A DNA stretch of 64,000 bases from positions 124,001-188,000 of the forward strand of contig MU130575.1 of the NCBI GenBank assembly GCA_015039465.1, written 5' to 3'. The position numbers and the translations under genes are program-made. Positions 12,295 through 23,469 of this stretch are shown one piece after another (positions within the stretch are counted from its first letter, which is position 1; the number at the start of each line of letters is the position of its first letter). This DNA comes from Phlegmacium glaucopus (lineage: Eukaryota; Basidiomycota; Agaricomycetes; Agaricales; Cortinariaceae). The notes beneath the pieces are model-generated. The model did no database searches, was not told the DNA's origin, and was given only the letters and a program-made list of their open reading frames with translations.

Positions 12295-14409
12295 TCACTT
12301 AAGCACCTTACTGTCCTCGCCTTTCTCCCACATCTCCTTGGTCAAGTTCCACACTTTGACAACGCCGGTTCCCATGCTAGAATTAATAATCATTATTCAG
12401 GTTGCTGAGGCGATATTCCGGGAATACGATCCGACAACTTACTTGGCCTCTGCGACTTCATTCAACGGAACCCATATTATGGCATCGTTTTGTAACCTCT
12501 GCGTGGGGATAGTGAAGTTTTTGGTTTTGCCTTTTCCTTTTGTGGATTTTCCTAGGGCTCGCTCAATTTCATGAGGCATTTTATTTGAAGAGACTTTGGG
12601 CGGAGCCAAGCCGCCTTTCACAATGACCCATTGCACCCTATAAGTTTTTCTGATGTGGGAGAAAACATGAACTACATCTCCAATAGGTATAATTTTGGAG
12701 ATGGTTTGTTCACTTGTGCATTGAACAAGGTCCGCCAATATATCTCTCCCTAGTTTCTCTTGAGCGACAGGTTTGAGAGTTTTCGACACATTATCACATG
12801 TGGGAAACTCGTAAAGGCCTGCCAAGAGACCTGTTATCTAGAGGTGAGTTCTTGGATCTTTCGTAGAACTTGGGTAAGGTTCCTACCGCCTTCGGGCCTC
12901 CTGGTCAAGAGAAATACTCTGTCCTTTGGTCTGGACGAGGACTGCCACTCTATTACATTGACAAGATCCAATTCCTCTCTAGCCTTCTTACGGTTAGCTT
13001 TCATTGGGAAGCTAGTAACGCCTTCAAAGCTTGTCAACGGTTCACAAATTTGGCAAATGTCTTCGATGTCAAGGATGGGTTTCGACTGAGTGCTAAGAGT
13101 AAGTAAACACGCACATTGTCATTAGCAGAATCTCGAATGCGTACCTCGCCATTGGTCTTCGCTACGCTATTTTGATAGGCTGAACACCATGTTCGCAATG
13201 GACAAGATTCACAGTTAGGCTCGCGTACCTTGCACACCGTGCTTCCGAGTTCGATAAGGGCCTGGTTGACGTCTCCGGCATACTGACCAGTGGAATCTGA
13301 TAATTCGGTGCTCGAAGATGCTGGTAGAGAAATAAATAGGCGATTGTGTTCAGAATGTTGCATAAGATCACTTACATCCTATCTCTACCATTGCTGTCGC
13401 GGCCGACCATAAAATATCTTGGGTGAATTTAGCTTTTGGCGAAGAGTGGAGTGCTAGAAGGCGGCTCAGAAGGCGATGAACATTGCCGTCCAACTAAGAA
13501 AGCCTATATAAGTAATACAATATGAGTTTACAGAATTTTGGTACCAAAACCTACCACGGGAACTTGTTCATTGTAAGCGATCGAACATATTGCTCCTGCA
13601 GTGTATCGGCCGATGCCAGGAATATTAGTCTCCATATCTTTGGCATTTCCAGGCAATATACCGCCATATTCTGTGACAACCTTTTGGGCTCCAGCTAATA
13701 ATCGACTGGCTCGACTGTAGTACCCAAGACCTTTCCAAAGAGCATTGACTTGGTCAATAGATGCCTCTGCCTGATAGATCGTGGTTAGTCATCAACGATT
13801 TGATACAATTTAGTAACTCAACACCCACAAGATGTTGAATGGTTGGAAACCTGAAGAAATTTTGTTAGACCGGACATTTATAGACCGAATTAGCTTCATA
13901 CTTTTCCATCCATCGGGTGTAGTATGGGATCACGGTGGCAACTTGAGTCTGTTGCAACATAATCTCAGAAACCCAAACCTGTTCAATTTTAGATAAATCA
14001 CGACACCTTTCATGATTTCATGAAGAATCCCTACCTCGTAAGCTCTTTGTGCACGCTCATCGGGGTCTCGTGTTGGGTCATATGGTTTTCTCCAGGGCAT
14101 CCCACGAGTGTCATGGACGGTCTTGTACCACTCTAACAAAGCGAGTCGTATAGGAGCAGAAGTTCCAATAACATGCGAAGACTTCGAATGGGGTAGTCCG
14201 CCAATATTGATCTCCTGTGAAACGGAGGTATTCGAAGAAGAAGCGTCAAGTTTTTGAATTTTTTTCTTCCTTCGCGCTGACTTTGATGTGATAGACGAAG
14301 ATACTCCCACTTTCAACATATCATCACTATCAGTGGCAGAATCGACTTCTTCTGCGTCGTAGCTCTCGGAATCGGAGTCAAATTTTTTGGAAAAACTGCG
14401 CTTGGGCAT
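12295..14409 (-). CDS. MYH1: A/G-specific adenine DNA glycosylase (MutY/MUTYH)
   Basis: Removes adenine mispaired with 8-oxoguanine in base-excision repair. The N-terminus is acidic then basic ('[12 protein letters not shown]'), which could be a nuclear signal. 'MPWRKPYDP' is followed by '[20 protein letters not shown]' carrying the catalytic Glu, the helix-hairpin-helix '[18 protein letters not shown]' and the catalytic Asp in '[15 protein letters not shown]'. The 4Fe-4S loop is complete, with spacing C-x6-C-x2-C-x5-C in '[17 protein letters not shown]'. The C-terminal NUDIX-like domain that reads 8-oxoG includes 'THV'-type segments '[19 protein letters not shown]' and '[12 protein letters not shown]'. 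A last exon '[16 protein letters not shown]' ends at TGA 12295. All key residues are present, so the enzyme is expected to be active. Confidence 0.9.
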
Positions 14410-14914
14410 TTGAGAGAGCTGGTGGGTAGGAGATATTGCCAGCGACTAACAGACTGAAGGGTCGCAGATATGATCCTTTGACATGGGCAGGACGCGAACC
14501 TGACGCGAACCTCTTGGCAAATACATGCAAAATTTTCAGGAGCGACTCTGCCCTTATTCGGATCCAAGCCCGTTGTGCCGATGTATTTGTTTGTACAAGC
14601 CGCAGGCTTGCTCTCTGTTCTGAACATTGTTAATCAATCCAGCCTCGAGGACCAGTCACCCCACACGCAGGCTAATTTCAATGGTGGTCTTGTGCTCGTA
14701 ATAGTTAGCGCTGATCCTTGTATTATTATCGCTGATACCCCGAAACCGGCTGCCTTGTTCCAACCGCTTTCATCAAGCCGAATGCTATGTATATCGTTCA
14801 CTAGGCCATCATTGGTATAATCGAGCCCAGGACAAAGAACAACGCACAATGCGTGTTGTACTTATATTGTCTTATACTTGAAGGATCCCTCTCTAGTATC
14901 CCTCCCCGAGTCCC
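14410..14914. other. Divergent intergenic region, MutY / F-box
   Basis: About 500 bp between two start codons on opposite strands, so it must contain both promoters. No coding signal was seen. Confidence 0.5.
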
Positions 14915-16272
14915 ATGTACTCGACAGGAGAAAGCCTCGCCGCGCTACCTGTCTATCTAAGTACGCGAGTGGCACCTGAACTCCACGACAGGATCCTCGA
15001 CCATCTACATGACTCAAAGAAGGACCTTTCTGTATGCAGCGTCGTTTGCAAATCTTGGTTGCCGACCTGCCGATTTCACCTCTTCGCTGAGGTGATATAC
15101 AACCCAGAGTTTGCTCGTTTTTTAGATTCGTCGACACACGCGCTCAATTCGATCACGCCATATATCAAACAAGTTACCATGAAAGGCCCGTTTAGCCAGA
15201 AGGACGAGTCGTATATTTCATCCCACTCGATCTCGCGTTTCAAGTTGGAGGGAGTGGTCAAGCTTCATATTGAGACATTCAACTGGGAGAGTGTTGAATC
15301 TTTGAATTCCACTTCCTCTTCATTCTTAATACCTGAAACCATTTTCTCTCACCAGTTGGCGAGCCTTACTCTCCGATTTATCAATTTTCCATCATTCGCG
15401 ATCCTTACGACTTTTCTTGATTCATTTGTCGTTTTACAAGAGCTCTCGATTTTCGATGTGACATGGGGTGCACATCATAGTTTGGGTGGTAATGCATCAA
15501 AAGAGTCCGCCGTCATGAAGCAGTCTAATCTCAAGAAGCTGTACATTGAGCGCTGCAATAATCAAGTATTATTGAACTGGCTACGTTTCGGGGTCATGTC
15601 AGAGGCAACGTTTCAGAATTTGAATGGCGAGCAACCCCACCGATCGTTTCCTCACTTAGTCACTCTTTCGATCTACGACATCCTCCCTGGGGAAGGAGGG
15701 ATGCTCAGTGGATTTATGTCGGCTCTCGGCGCATCCTTGGAGTACCTAGAGGTGGGGTTTTTACCCTATAGTTTTGATTACCGAAACTTCAACGAAAGTA
15801 GGGTTGTAATTTCAAATCCAATGAATTTATTCAATAATTCATTCATTCTTATATAGGGATAATGAATACCGTCAACCTCGCCTCTAACACGAATTTGAAG
15901 ACCGTTACAATCCGCCAACTCATGCTCTTTCAGTTTCCTTCCTCAGATACAGATGCTATGGGTGGATTGACTCCGCATCCATCTATCCCGGCGCCTACCA
16001 AATCTCCACATGCCTGTATTCCTGCCCTGCTTTCGACTATTCAATCGCATCATCTCCAGACTATCAAATTTTATATTTGGTTAAGTGCCGAATTCCACCT
16101 CGACTCCGTTGATTGGTCTCAGCTCGCTGATCTTTTCAACCGTCTCGAGGTACCCCGAATTTCCTTTTCAATCACCGGTATAGGGCTGTCTTTGGTGGAA
16201 GATTGGTTCAAAAAGAGGTTGAGAACCATCGACTCTACAAAGACAGCTCTAGAGTTCGCCCTTTCCTATTAG
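14915..16272 (+). CDS. F-box-like protein with leucine-rich tail
   Basis: A protein of the very large agaricomycete F-box family, presumed substrate adaptors of SCF ubiquitin ligases. The N-terminus has an F-box-like helix set ('LPVYLSTRVAPELHDRILDH', then 'DLSVCSVVCKSWLPTCRFHL'). The rest is a degenerate leucine-rich array ('LASLTLRFINFPSFAILTTF', 'LKKLYIERCNN', 'HLVTLSIYDILPGE', 'NLKTVTIRQLMLF'). One intron near 15799-15857 joins the two long frames (donor GTAGGG after 'NFNE', acceptor ATATAG). The start at 14915 is the first ATG of the frame. Substrate unknown. Confidence 0.75.
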
Positions 16273-17079
16273 AGGCTCTCCATGACGCTTTTTACTATTC
16301 CTATCTTCCTCAAAGATCTATGACATTTTGTGAGCGGAAACATGGACACACACAGTCCCAGCGTAGCAATAATACGCCTTTTCGAATCTCCCTGTATTTT
16401 TAGAATTTTCGGCATTCACTGTATCAGCTAGCTCCCGTGTTTGCATCCTTAGGTATTCGAACCTTTGCTTGATATTTTTGTCACATATGTATTACTCAAC
16501 GAATGATTTTATTTCTCAAAATGAGGTGTGCAGTGTATATTTTATAGCTCTGTGATGTCAGGTAATTACAAAGCTGTATTCCTAATGATTGCTAGCAACC
16601 AGCTTGTCCGAAGGGCAGATCACGGATAATTTCCAGTCGGCGTTGAGGCATATGCTTCTGCGTACAACTGAAAATCGGCCACGGGAAGGATAGGTAAGCT
16701 AATTTAATTTCAATTGAAAGATTCAGACGAGCTTTGAATATCCTGCCAGTGATAGATATGACAGAGTATTTCGTTTTACGTAAATAACACTTGCCGAAAA
16801 ATGATACATCAATGATACATCATGATCATGATGGACCTTGCGAAGGTGATAAATTGAGAATCGCATTCCAACAAAAAAAGGCTGGTAGTGATGAAGAGCT
16901 GAATGAAAAAAAAGAGAAGGGTACTAGATAGTAATTGGTCTGTTCTGATCATACTAGGCCCGGAGTTTCTTAACAGGTATATATTGTTAGAACGGAGCTG
17001 ACGTAAACAGTGTAAAACACCGCCACGTCGTGACCTGCTTGACACGTTAGCGGCGGCTTCAGGTTTTCTATCCCCCACC
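16273..17079. other. Intergenic region upstream of ERV29
   Basis: About 800 bp, A/T-rich, no gene seen. It should contain the F-box 3' end and the ERV29 promoter. Confidence 0.5.
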
Positions 17080-18329
17080 ATGTCGTCGAGAATCAGTATA
17101 GCTCGTCCTCAATCTAACTACAACGCTGACCCTCACGGTCTCTCAAACTCTCGTCCATCGACAGGATACAGAGCTGCAGATCCTGATGACCCCCTCGAGA
17201 AACTTAGGGCTTTCAGTAAAATGGTCGAGGATAACGTCGAAATCTACTCTCAGCCATTGAAACCCCATTTACCGGCAATTGGTCGTTTCCTTATCGTTGT
17301 AACGTTTTTGGAGGATGCCTTGCGAATCCTTACTCAATGGGGCGACCAAATTTGGTACCTTCAACAGTGCGTAAACTTATCGTAATGAGTTTCAACCACT
17401 ATGTATCCCTAATCCCCTAATAGACATCGCCATTTCCCATGGGGGATCTCTCACCTCTTCCTCATTCTTAATGTTATCGTATGTACCTACCTGCAACTTG
17501 GAAGCGTGTCCTGACCTTTTTTTAGACCATGCTTGTTGCCTCTGGTGCTGTCATTCTCAAGAAACACACTGAATTCGCTGTTGGTGGCCTTCTAGGAGTG
17601 GTGATAATCCAGGGCTTCGGCTATGGGCTCATTTTCGACATGAACTTCTTCCTCCGCAATCTCAGCGTCATTGGTGGTCTCTTCATGGTTTTCAGCGATT
17701 CGATGGTATCAAGAAAAACCCTGTTTGCTGGTCTGCCAAATATCAGTGAAACTGACCGCAAAAAATAGTGAGTCAATAAGTTTATTCAATAGTTCTTGGG
17801 TGCCTAATGGGTTCTGTAAGCTTCCTCCTTGCAGGCCGTGTTCTCCTTATCTTCCTCTTCCTGGGCTTTATTCTTCAGGGTAAATGGAACCTTGTTCGCG
17901 TGTTCGTCAGCATTATCGGTCTCGCTGCTTGTGTCATGGTGGCTGTTGGTTTCAAGGCCAAGTGGTCAGCTGCCTTCTTGGTTCTTGTGTTGAGCGTGTT
18001 CAATGTATTCGCAAACAACTGGTGGAGTGTACACTCTGCGCATCCTCAACGCGATTTCTTAAAGTAGGCTGCCCCACATCTGTCGTTGATTAATTTTTTA
18101 CTAATTGCTTTCGCAGATACGATTTCTTCCAGACTCTTTGTTCGTTACTTCATGCTGTATTTTGAATTCATGAGCTTATCAGGACATATTTACAGCTATT
18201 GTAGGGGGCCTCATTCTTTTGGTCAACATGGGTCCTGGTGAGTTCGCGAAAATCCCTTTCACAAATTCACCCCTCTCACCTGTCTTCACAGGTGGGCTCT
18301 CAGTAGATGAGAAGAAGAAGACATATTGA
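17080..18329 (+). CDS. ERV29: SURF4/Erv29 ER cargo receptor
   Basis: Multi-pass membrane protein that packages soluble secretory cargo into COPII vesicles and cycles between ER and Golgi. Exons join to give a polar N-terminus, then 'LRAFSKMVEDNVEIYSQPLK', 'PHLPAIGRFLIVVTFLEDAL' and 'RILTQWGDQIWYLQ'. Hydrophobic helices follow ('VGGLLGVVIIQGFGYGLIF', 'FLLAGRVLLIFLFLGFIL', 'IIGLAACVMVAVGFKAKWSA', 'VLVLSVFNVFANNWW') and the protein ends 'LSVDEKKKTY'. The C-terminal KKTY fits the dilysine KKxx retrieval signal expected for this family. The last introns are short; the segment 'YDFFQTLSIVGGLILLVNM' is spread over two exons. The ATG at 17080 lies in a good context (CACCATGTC). Confidence 0.9.
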
Positions 18330-18847
18330 AACATCAGGTTACAATTAACATTTACAGTACAGGACCCATTTTACTTGTTGGAAGGGTGGTATGATAATAC
18401 ACAAGGATCTGTACATCACTGCTCTTTTATACATCTCTGTAGGGCCCGGTCCTCAAAAATTATCTTATTTCATCGCCGGTAACAGTAACCTCATTTTCTA
18501 AGTACTTACGGGTTGACCAAGCTCCGTGGCATTTTGGGGCGTTTGGCTATATGGTCCAGCACTCCGAACTAGTCATCTGGAAGACCAGCCTCAACTACAG
18601 CCCAACTGATGGTAAATAAATCTTGGTGTCAGAACGAGGAAGACCAACTTTGACAGAGCGCCTTGAACAGCGGGCTTTTATCTTTTATCGTAGAGTTCTA
18701 TTGGACTAAAGCTGTAAATTGAGAAGGTCACCTACAGCGCTGCTGGTAAGCGGGCCGGCAGTGCCATGATGGGAGATCACATGGCTCATCGAAAAATTTA
18801 GATATTGCACTTTACTACTTAGCTAAAACCTAGCGAATCCTTACAAC
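18330..18847. other. Intergenic region upstream of ENP2
   Basis: About 520 bp without coding signal; expected to hold the ERV29 terminator and ENP2 promoter. Confidence 0.5.
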
Positions 18848-21418
18848 ATGGTTGCAGATCCAAGTACTGTCAGGGTTTACACTGTCAACGGAGCGACCGC
18901 AGGCTCGTCTTCTTCGCTTCCTGACTGGCTTACACGAAAGAGAGCGGCAAAGGCAAAAGGCAAAAGAGCAGTCAGAGAACATGTCGAAGGGACAATAGAG
19001 CTCATTCAAGGGTTCGAATTCCCTGAAGCCAGCAATCGTGTAAAAACTACTCGGGATGGACATCATGTCATTGCCACTGGAACGTATAAACCGCAGATGC
19101 GAGTTTGGGATCTGGACCAACTCTCATTAAAGTTTGAACGACATTCAGATGCTGAAAATGTTGATTTTGTTGTACGTGAGTTGGTTTACATCCCCTGTAG
19201 CAACAGGTTTATGCAGATATTGACGAAATATCCTTAGCTCCTGTCTGACGATTGGACGAAATCCATCCACCTACAAAATGACCGCACAATTGAACTGCAT
19301 ACCCAGGGCGGTTTCCATTACCGTACTAGGATACCACGCTTCGGTCGCTCTATCGCATACCATTTTCCATCATGCGATGCCTACATTTCTGCTTCTGGCA
19401 ATGAAATCTATCGTCTCAATCTAGATCAAGGACGGTTTATGATTCCCCTTGTCCTTCAGGAGACCGACGGTGAAATTATAGGTGTCAATACCATAGACAT
19501 CAATCCGGCTCACCAGCTGCTTGCCTTCGGGATTGAAGGAAATGGAACAGCACAATTCTGGGATCCAAGATCTCGTTCATGTGTAGGAACCTTACGACTA
19601 CCAAGACATCGATTGATGCCTGTCAATATCGCTGATCAAGGAAGCCTCAGTATTACAGCTATATCATCTCGAGCGGACGGTTTGTCTTATGCCGTAGGGA
19701 CATCAACTGGTCACACCCTGTTATATGATATTCGAGCGGCAAAACCTTTTGCGTTGAAGGACCAAGGATACGGACTACCAGTTAAGAACGTGACATGGAT
19801 CGAAGGTGGCAGTCGGATGGCTGGCGATGGCATGGTTCTTAGTGCTGATAAAAAGGTTATCAAAATATGGGACCGTCATTCAGTAAGTTTATTTACTTAG
19901 GGGCATAAGGCCCTTGCTACGATCTATATTCATTCATGACTCTCTTCAGCCCACTGTGAACTTCGCTTCGATCACACCTGCAAGCGACTTGAACGACGTT
20001 CACCACATTCCGGGTAGCGGATTGATCATGACTGCTAACGAAGGGATACAAATGGCCACATACTATATTCCTCAACTTGGACCTGCACCACGATGGGCTA
20101 GCTTCCTTGAGAATATCACAGAAGAGATGGAGGACCAGACGACACGTTCTGTTTATGAAGATTACAAATTCTTAGGCAGGAATGAACTTAAAACGTGTGT
20201 ATTGTTCATCCCTACCCTATTGTATTACTTATTTACCCGGCCTTTTTTTTACAGTCTCGGTTTAGAACATCTCGTTGGTACACCAGCGCTCAAACCCTAT
20301 ATGCACGGCTACTTTATTTCACTCAAACTATATGACACGGCCCGCGTCATCGCCAATCCATTTGCCTACGATGAGCATCGTGCCAAGATGGTCCGCGAGA
20401 AGATGGAAAAAATGTCCGAATCACGCATTCGGGCAAAGAAAGAAGTAGGCGTCAAGGTCAACAAGGCTCTAGCAGAAAAAATTCTTCGGGACGAAGAAAA
20501 GGCCCAAAAGAGAGCAGAGAAAAGGAACAAGCGCAAAGATGGAGCAGCCATGGACGTGGACATGGAAGCAGCAGACATAGAAAAGGGCAAGGGCGACGAC
20601 GATGCGGCAACAACAAGCATCTTATCAGATCCTCGATTTGCCAAAGTGTTCGAGAACACAGAATTCGCAATTGATGAGAATTCAAGAGAGTTTGCGTTAC
20701 TCAACCCTTCCTCCGTTGGCCAAGTCAGCCGAGGTAAAACTGTCGTAGAAGAGGAAGACGAAGAAAGTGACAAGTCTTCCGCTGGCTTAAGTGGGAATGA
20801 AGACCAAAGTCAAGGTGACGACGACAAGAGTGATTCGGGTGATAGCAGCGATGAGGGCGGTTCGTACTCTCTTTCGGCGCTTAAAACACGAAACTGACAC
20901 TGTCCTTTTCAGAACTTACCAAGTTCGATCTTCGATCTCGCCCTGGCCAGAGGAACATTCGTGCTGAAGAAGCTTATCAACGCGATCGAGCACGAAATAG
21001 GGCTGCGAAAGTGAACATGGTTCCTATGCGTCCCCAAACAACAGGAAGCAACAACACTCAGCTACCTGGGGATAAAGATGCTACCTTCGGTCAACGGCGA
21101 AAACCACGGTCGGCATCCTTCGCCAATACAATGAGGAAATCTTCTTTCAGAGCCCACAAAAATGATGACGCCCCCATGGAAATTAGCTGGGTGCCTTCGT
21201 CTTCGACCTCTGCTGCTGGGAAGGGTAACGGCGATAGGGAAAGTCAGTCGAGAAATGGTAAATCTAAGAATCGCAATGGGGTTGAGACATTTGGTGCTGG
21301 GCTTGAGAAGGGCGTCGAGGAGGGAGCGAAGTTTTCGCAGGACTCAGAGAGGCAAGGGAGGTCGCATAGAAGGAAAGGGGTAAGAAGTGGGAGCAAAAAC
21401 ACGTTCAGGCGTCTTTAA
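18848..21418 (+). CDS. ENP2: Nucleolar WD40 protein Enp2/NOL10
   Basis: Small-subunit processome factor needed for 18S rRNA maturation. The N-terminus 'VRVYTVNGATAGSSSSLPDW' leads into WD40 repeats ('VIATGTYKPQMRVWDLDQLS', 'LLAFGIEGNGTAQFWDPRS', 'GTSTGHTLLYDIRAAKP', 'VLSADKKVIKIWDRHS'). Next comes the family block 'PRWASFLENITEEMED' with 'YEDYKFLGRNEL', and the NUC153-like motif 'DPRFAKVFENTEFAIDE' with 'REFALLNPS'. A charged tail rich in Lys/Arg and Asp/Glu/Ser follows and ends 'RSGSKNTFRRL'. About six exons with short introns. The C-terminal exon begins 'ELTKFDLRSRPGQRN'. The domain order matches NOL10 throughout. Confidence 0.9.
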
Positions 21419-21613
21419 TAGCTACCCGCTTTGTCGTGAGCATACAAGTTCCATGTACTCTGGTTTCATCATATATGGAGGGATATATTTCCGCTAGATT
21501 GCCTGAAAGTGAAATGTCGATGCTGATATAACTTGACCTTTCACGTGAATTGGAACCTCGCTAAACACACGACATACGGTCTTCTTAGCTTAACATCACA
21601 CATCAAGTACCGT

Positions 21614-21775
21614 TATTCAAACCGCTGGCGTTACTGTATAATCTGAGATCATTCTCCTTGCTACATTGTCAGACTGTTATGCCAGATGCTACATCCACTG
21701 TACACAGGAGCATCAAATTGTAATCGAACAGTGTATGGGACTTGGGATCTATCTTTTAGCTACACTCTGATTTGT
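21614..21775 (+). pseudogene. Relic of an NB-ARC/TPR gene
   Basis: Two short blocks match the intact NB-ARC gene at 58.6-62.0 kb. Bases 21614-21636 match 58781-58807 (around 'IQTTGVT') with about three differences. Bases 21669-21775 match about 59967-60055, including 'gcatcaaatt..taat.gaacagtgtatgggacttgg'-type identity interrupted here for length. The second block carries a small insertion that shifts the frame. In the intact gene these blocks are about 1.2 kb apart; here they are about 30 bp apart, so most of the gene has been lost. No open frame remains. Confidence 0.7.
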
Positions 21776-21798
21776 CGGAATGATTTAACAAATACCTT

Positions 21799-23405
21799 TC
21801 AAGGCTTTATGGCAACCTTACATGCGGTCTTACATTTCATCTTCTCAAGTGCCTTGTCAAAGTCCCTGATAGAAAAAACATCCGTAACCTACGGAAATTA
21901 CCCCTCATTGCCGCACAAAATACACAGGTGGAACTTACCATCCCCTTCACTCTGACCTTACCACTATCTAGGTAAGCCACGGCGCGAGGGAAGCAATGTG
22001 TTTGTGCGAATGAACCGATTATCTGGTCCCAGTCCGAGGGTCAATGCTGGGCCAGAAACGAGGTTAAGTACGTACCTTTATTTCATTTTGAAATATTTTC
22101 GCTGGTGACCAATGAACAAGGTCACTATCAGCATAAACGCCATAGATCATTAAGCTTCCACCTCGCCGGACGAAGCCTAAAGCATCATTAGCTACTTGCT
22201 CTGAGCCAGTAGCTTCGATCTGTGAGACGGTGGTTAGAATTTCTGATCGATAAATGAGAATTTAAAGAAGCGTTACCACGACATCGAAGCCGTCTTTATA
22301 GTCTTCTTTCAATTTCGCCCATTGGGAACTAGGATCATCCCGATCCAATTCGATATATTCGTCGCCGGCATCAAGCTGTCGAGCAATTTGAGTTTTTATC
22401 CCCTTGTTAGCGACGATCACGACTTTGGAAGCTCCATTCAGCTTCAACAGCTGTGCTAAGATAATTCCTAAACGCGAAAAAAATGGCCAGAGATTAGGAC
22501 ATCATAAGCAATCAGGATGTTGTGATTTACCAGTAGGACCTGCGCCGAAAATCAAGGCTTCAACTCCAACTGGAGGATTAAGCTTGTCCAGTCCATGAAT
22601 GGCACAGGATGCAGGCTCCACAAGGGTCGCTTCTTCGTCGGTTAGGTTCTTTATCTTGTAAACCTTCTTACTTTGTCTGAAAATCCTTACAAGATTAAGG
22701 TTTGCCTCTCCAGTTTGCCTCCCCCGACCTTTCCAGTCAGGATTGGATTGGATTTCAAGGCTCACATGGCGACATACTCAGCGAAGCCGCCTGCCATCGT
22801 GACGCCGAGGCTCTCGAAGTTTTCGCATAGAACATATTGTCCGCGGCGACAAAAGAAGCATGAATCGCACTGAGTTTCTAACGTTAATCGCGTTATTTGG
22901 GTGGGTAAGATGGAACTGGGTTACGAGGATCGTATTATCTGCGACGCAACGATCGCCAACTGAGAACCCTACTACTGCCCGACCAAGCTGTGAAATGACG
23001 CCGACAATTTCGTGTCCTGGGATGAGCTACATAAAGAACGGATTTACGATATGGTCAAGTAATTGTGTGAGAGATCAAGACTTACAGGAAATTTACTGAT
23101 GAATTGTCCCTAAAATTTTTTGATTAAATATGAACCCCTGTGATTGAGCTGTTAATACTAACTTCCGCCAAATGCTGGTCAGTGCCACAGATGCCGCAAC
23201 ATGTTACTGCGAAAGAGTGAGAAGTATGAGCTAGCTTCGTGAGTAGGCTTCAATCATGCCTTTGATAAGGACTTGATCATCGTTTATTTGAGGTATTGGA
23301 ATGGTGATAATGTCCAAATCTCGAGGCTTTTGTGATCAACAAGCTTGAGCCCTGAAGATATCAAGTTTTGTGAGGACGCACGGCATGGTAGCAAACAGCG
23401 TCCAT
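21799..23405 (-). CDS. Zn-dependent medium-chain alcohol/polyol dehydrogenase
   Basis: MDR-family NAD(P)-dependent dehydrogenase, closest in motif to sorbitol/arabinitol and threonine dehydrogenases. Joined exons give [15 protein letters not shown], '[13 protein letters not shown]', '[15 protein letters not shown]' (catalytic Zn Cys), '[13 protein letters not shown]' (Zn His-Glu), and the structural-Zn lobe '[20 protein letters not shown]'. '[14 protein letters not shown]' and the Rossmann motif '[10 protein letters not shown]' follow, then '[19 protein letters not shown]' and a C-terminus '[10 protein letters not shown]...VAIKP'. The substrate is not determined. Oddities: the intron after 'QVLIK' must use a GC donor (AAAG|GCATGA) to give the conserved V-T-C-C-G, and one exon is only 24 nt (23086-23109). 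It is head to head with LYS2. Confidence 0.85.
23086..23109 (-). other. 24-nt micro-exon of the dehydrogenase gene
   Basis: Encodes GQFISKFP between acceptor TTTTAG and donor GTAAGTC, both phase 0. It supplies the segment that always sits between 'GTDQHLAE' and 'LIPGHEIVG' in this family. Confidence 0.75.
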
Positions 23406-23469
23406 GGTAGTCAGTCAAGGGGTATCACGAATCGGTTGTGTAACACCTTTGTGACATTTTATTTTGATT
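23406..23469. promoter_or_regulatory. 64-bp divergent promoter space, dehydrogenase / LYS2
   Basis: Only 64 bp separate the two inferred start codons on opposite strands. No TATA box is obvious. Either the transcripts have almost no leaders and share a very compact bidirectional core, or each promoter lies partly within the other gene. Confidence 0.45.
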
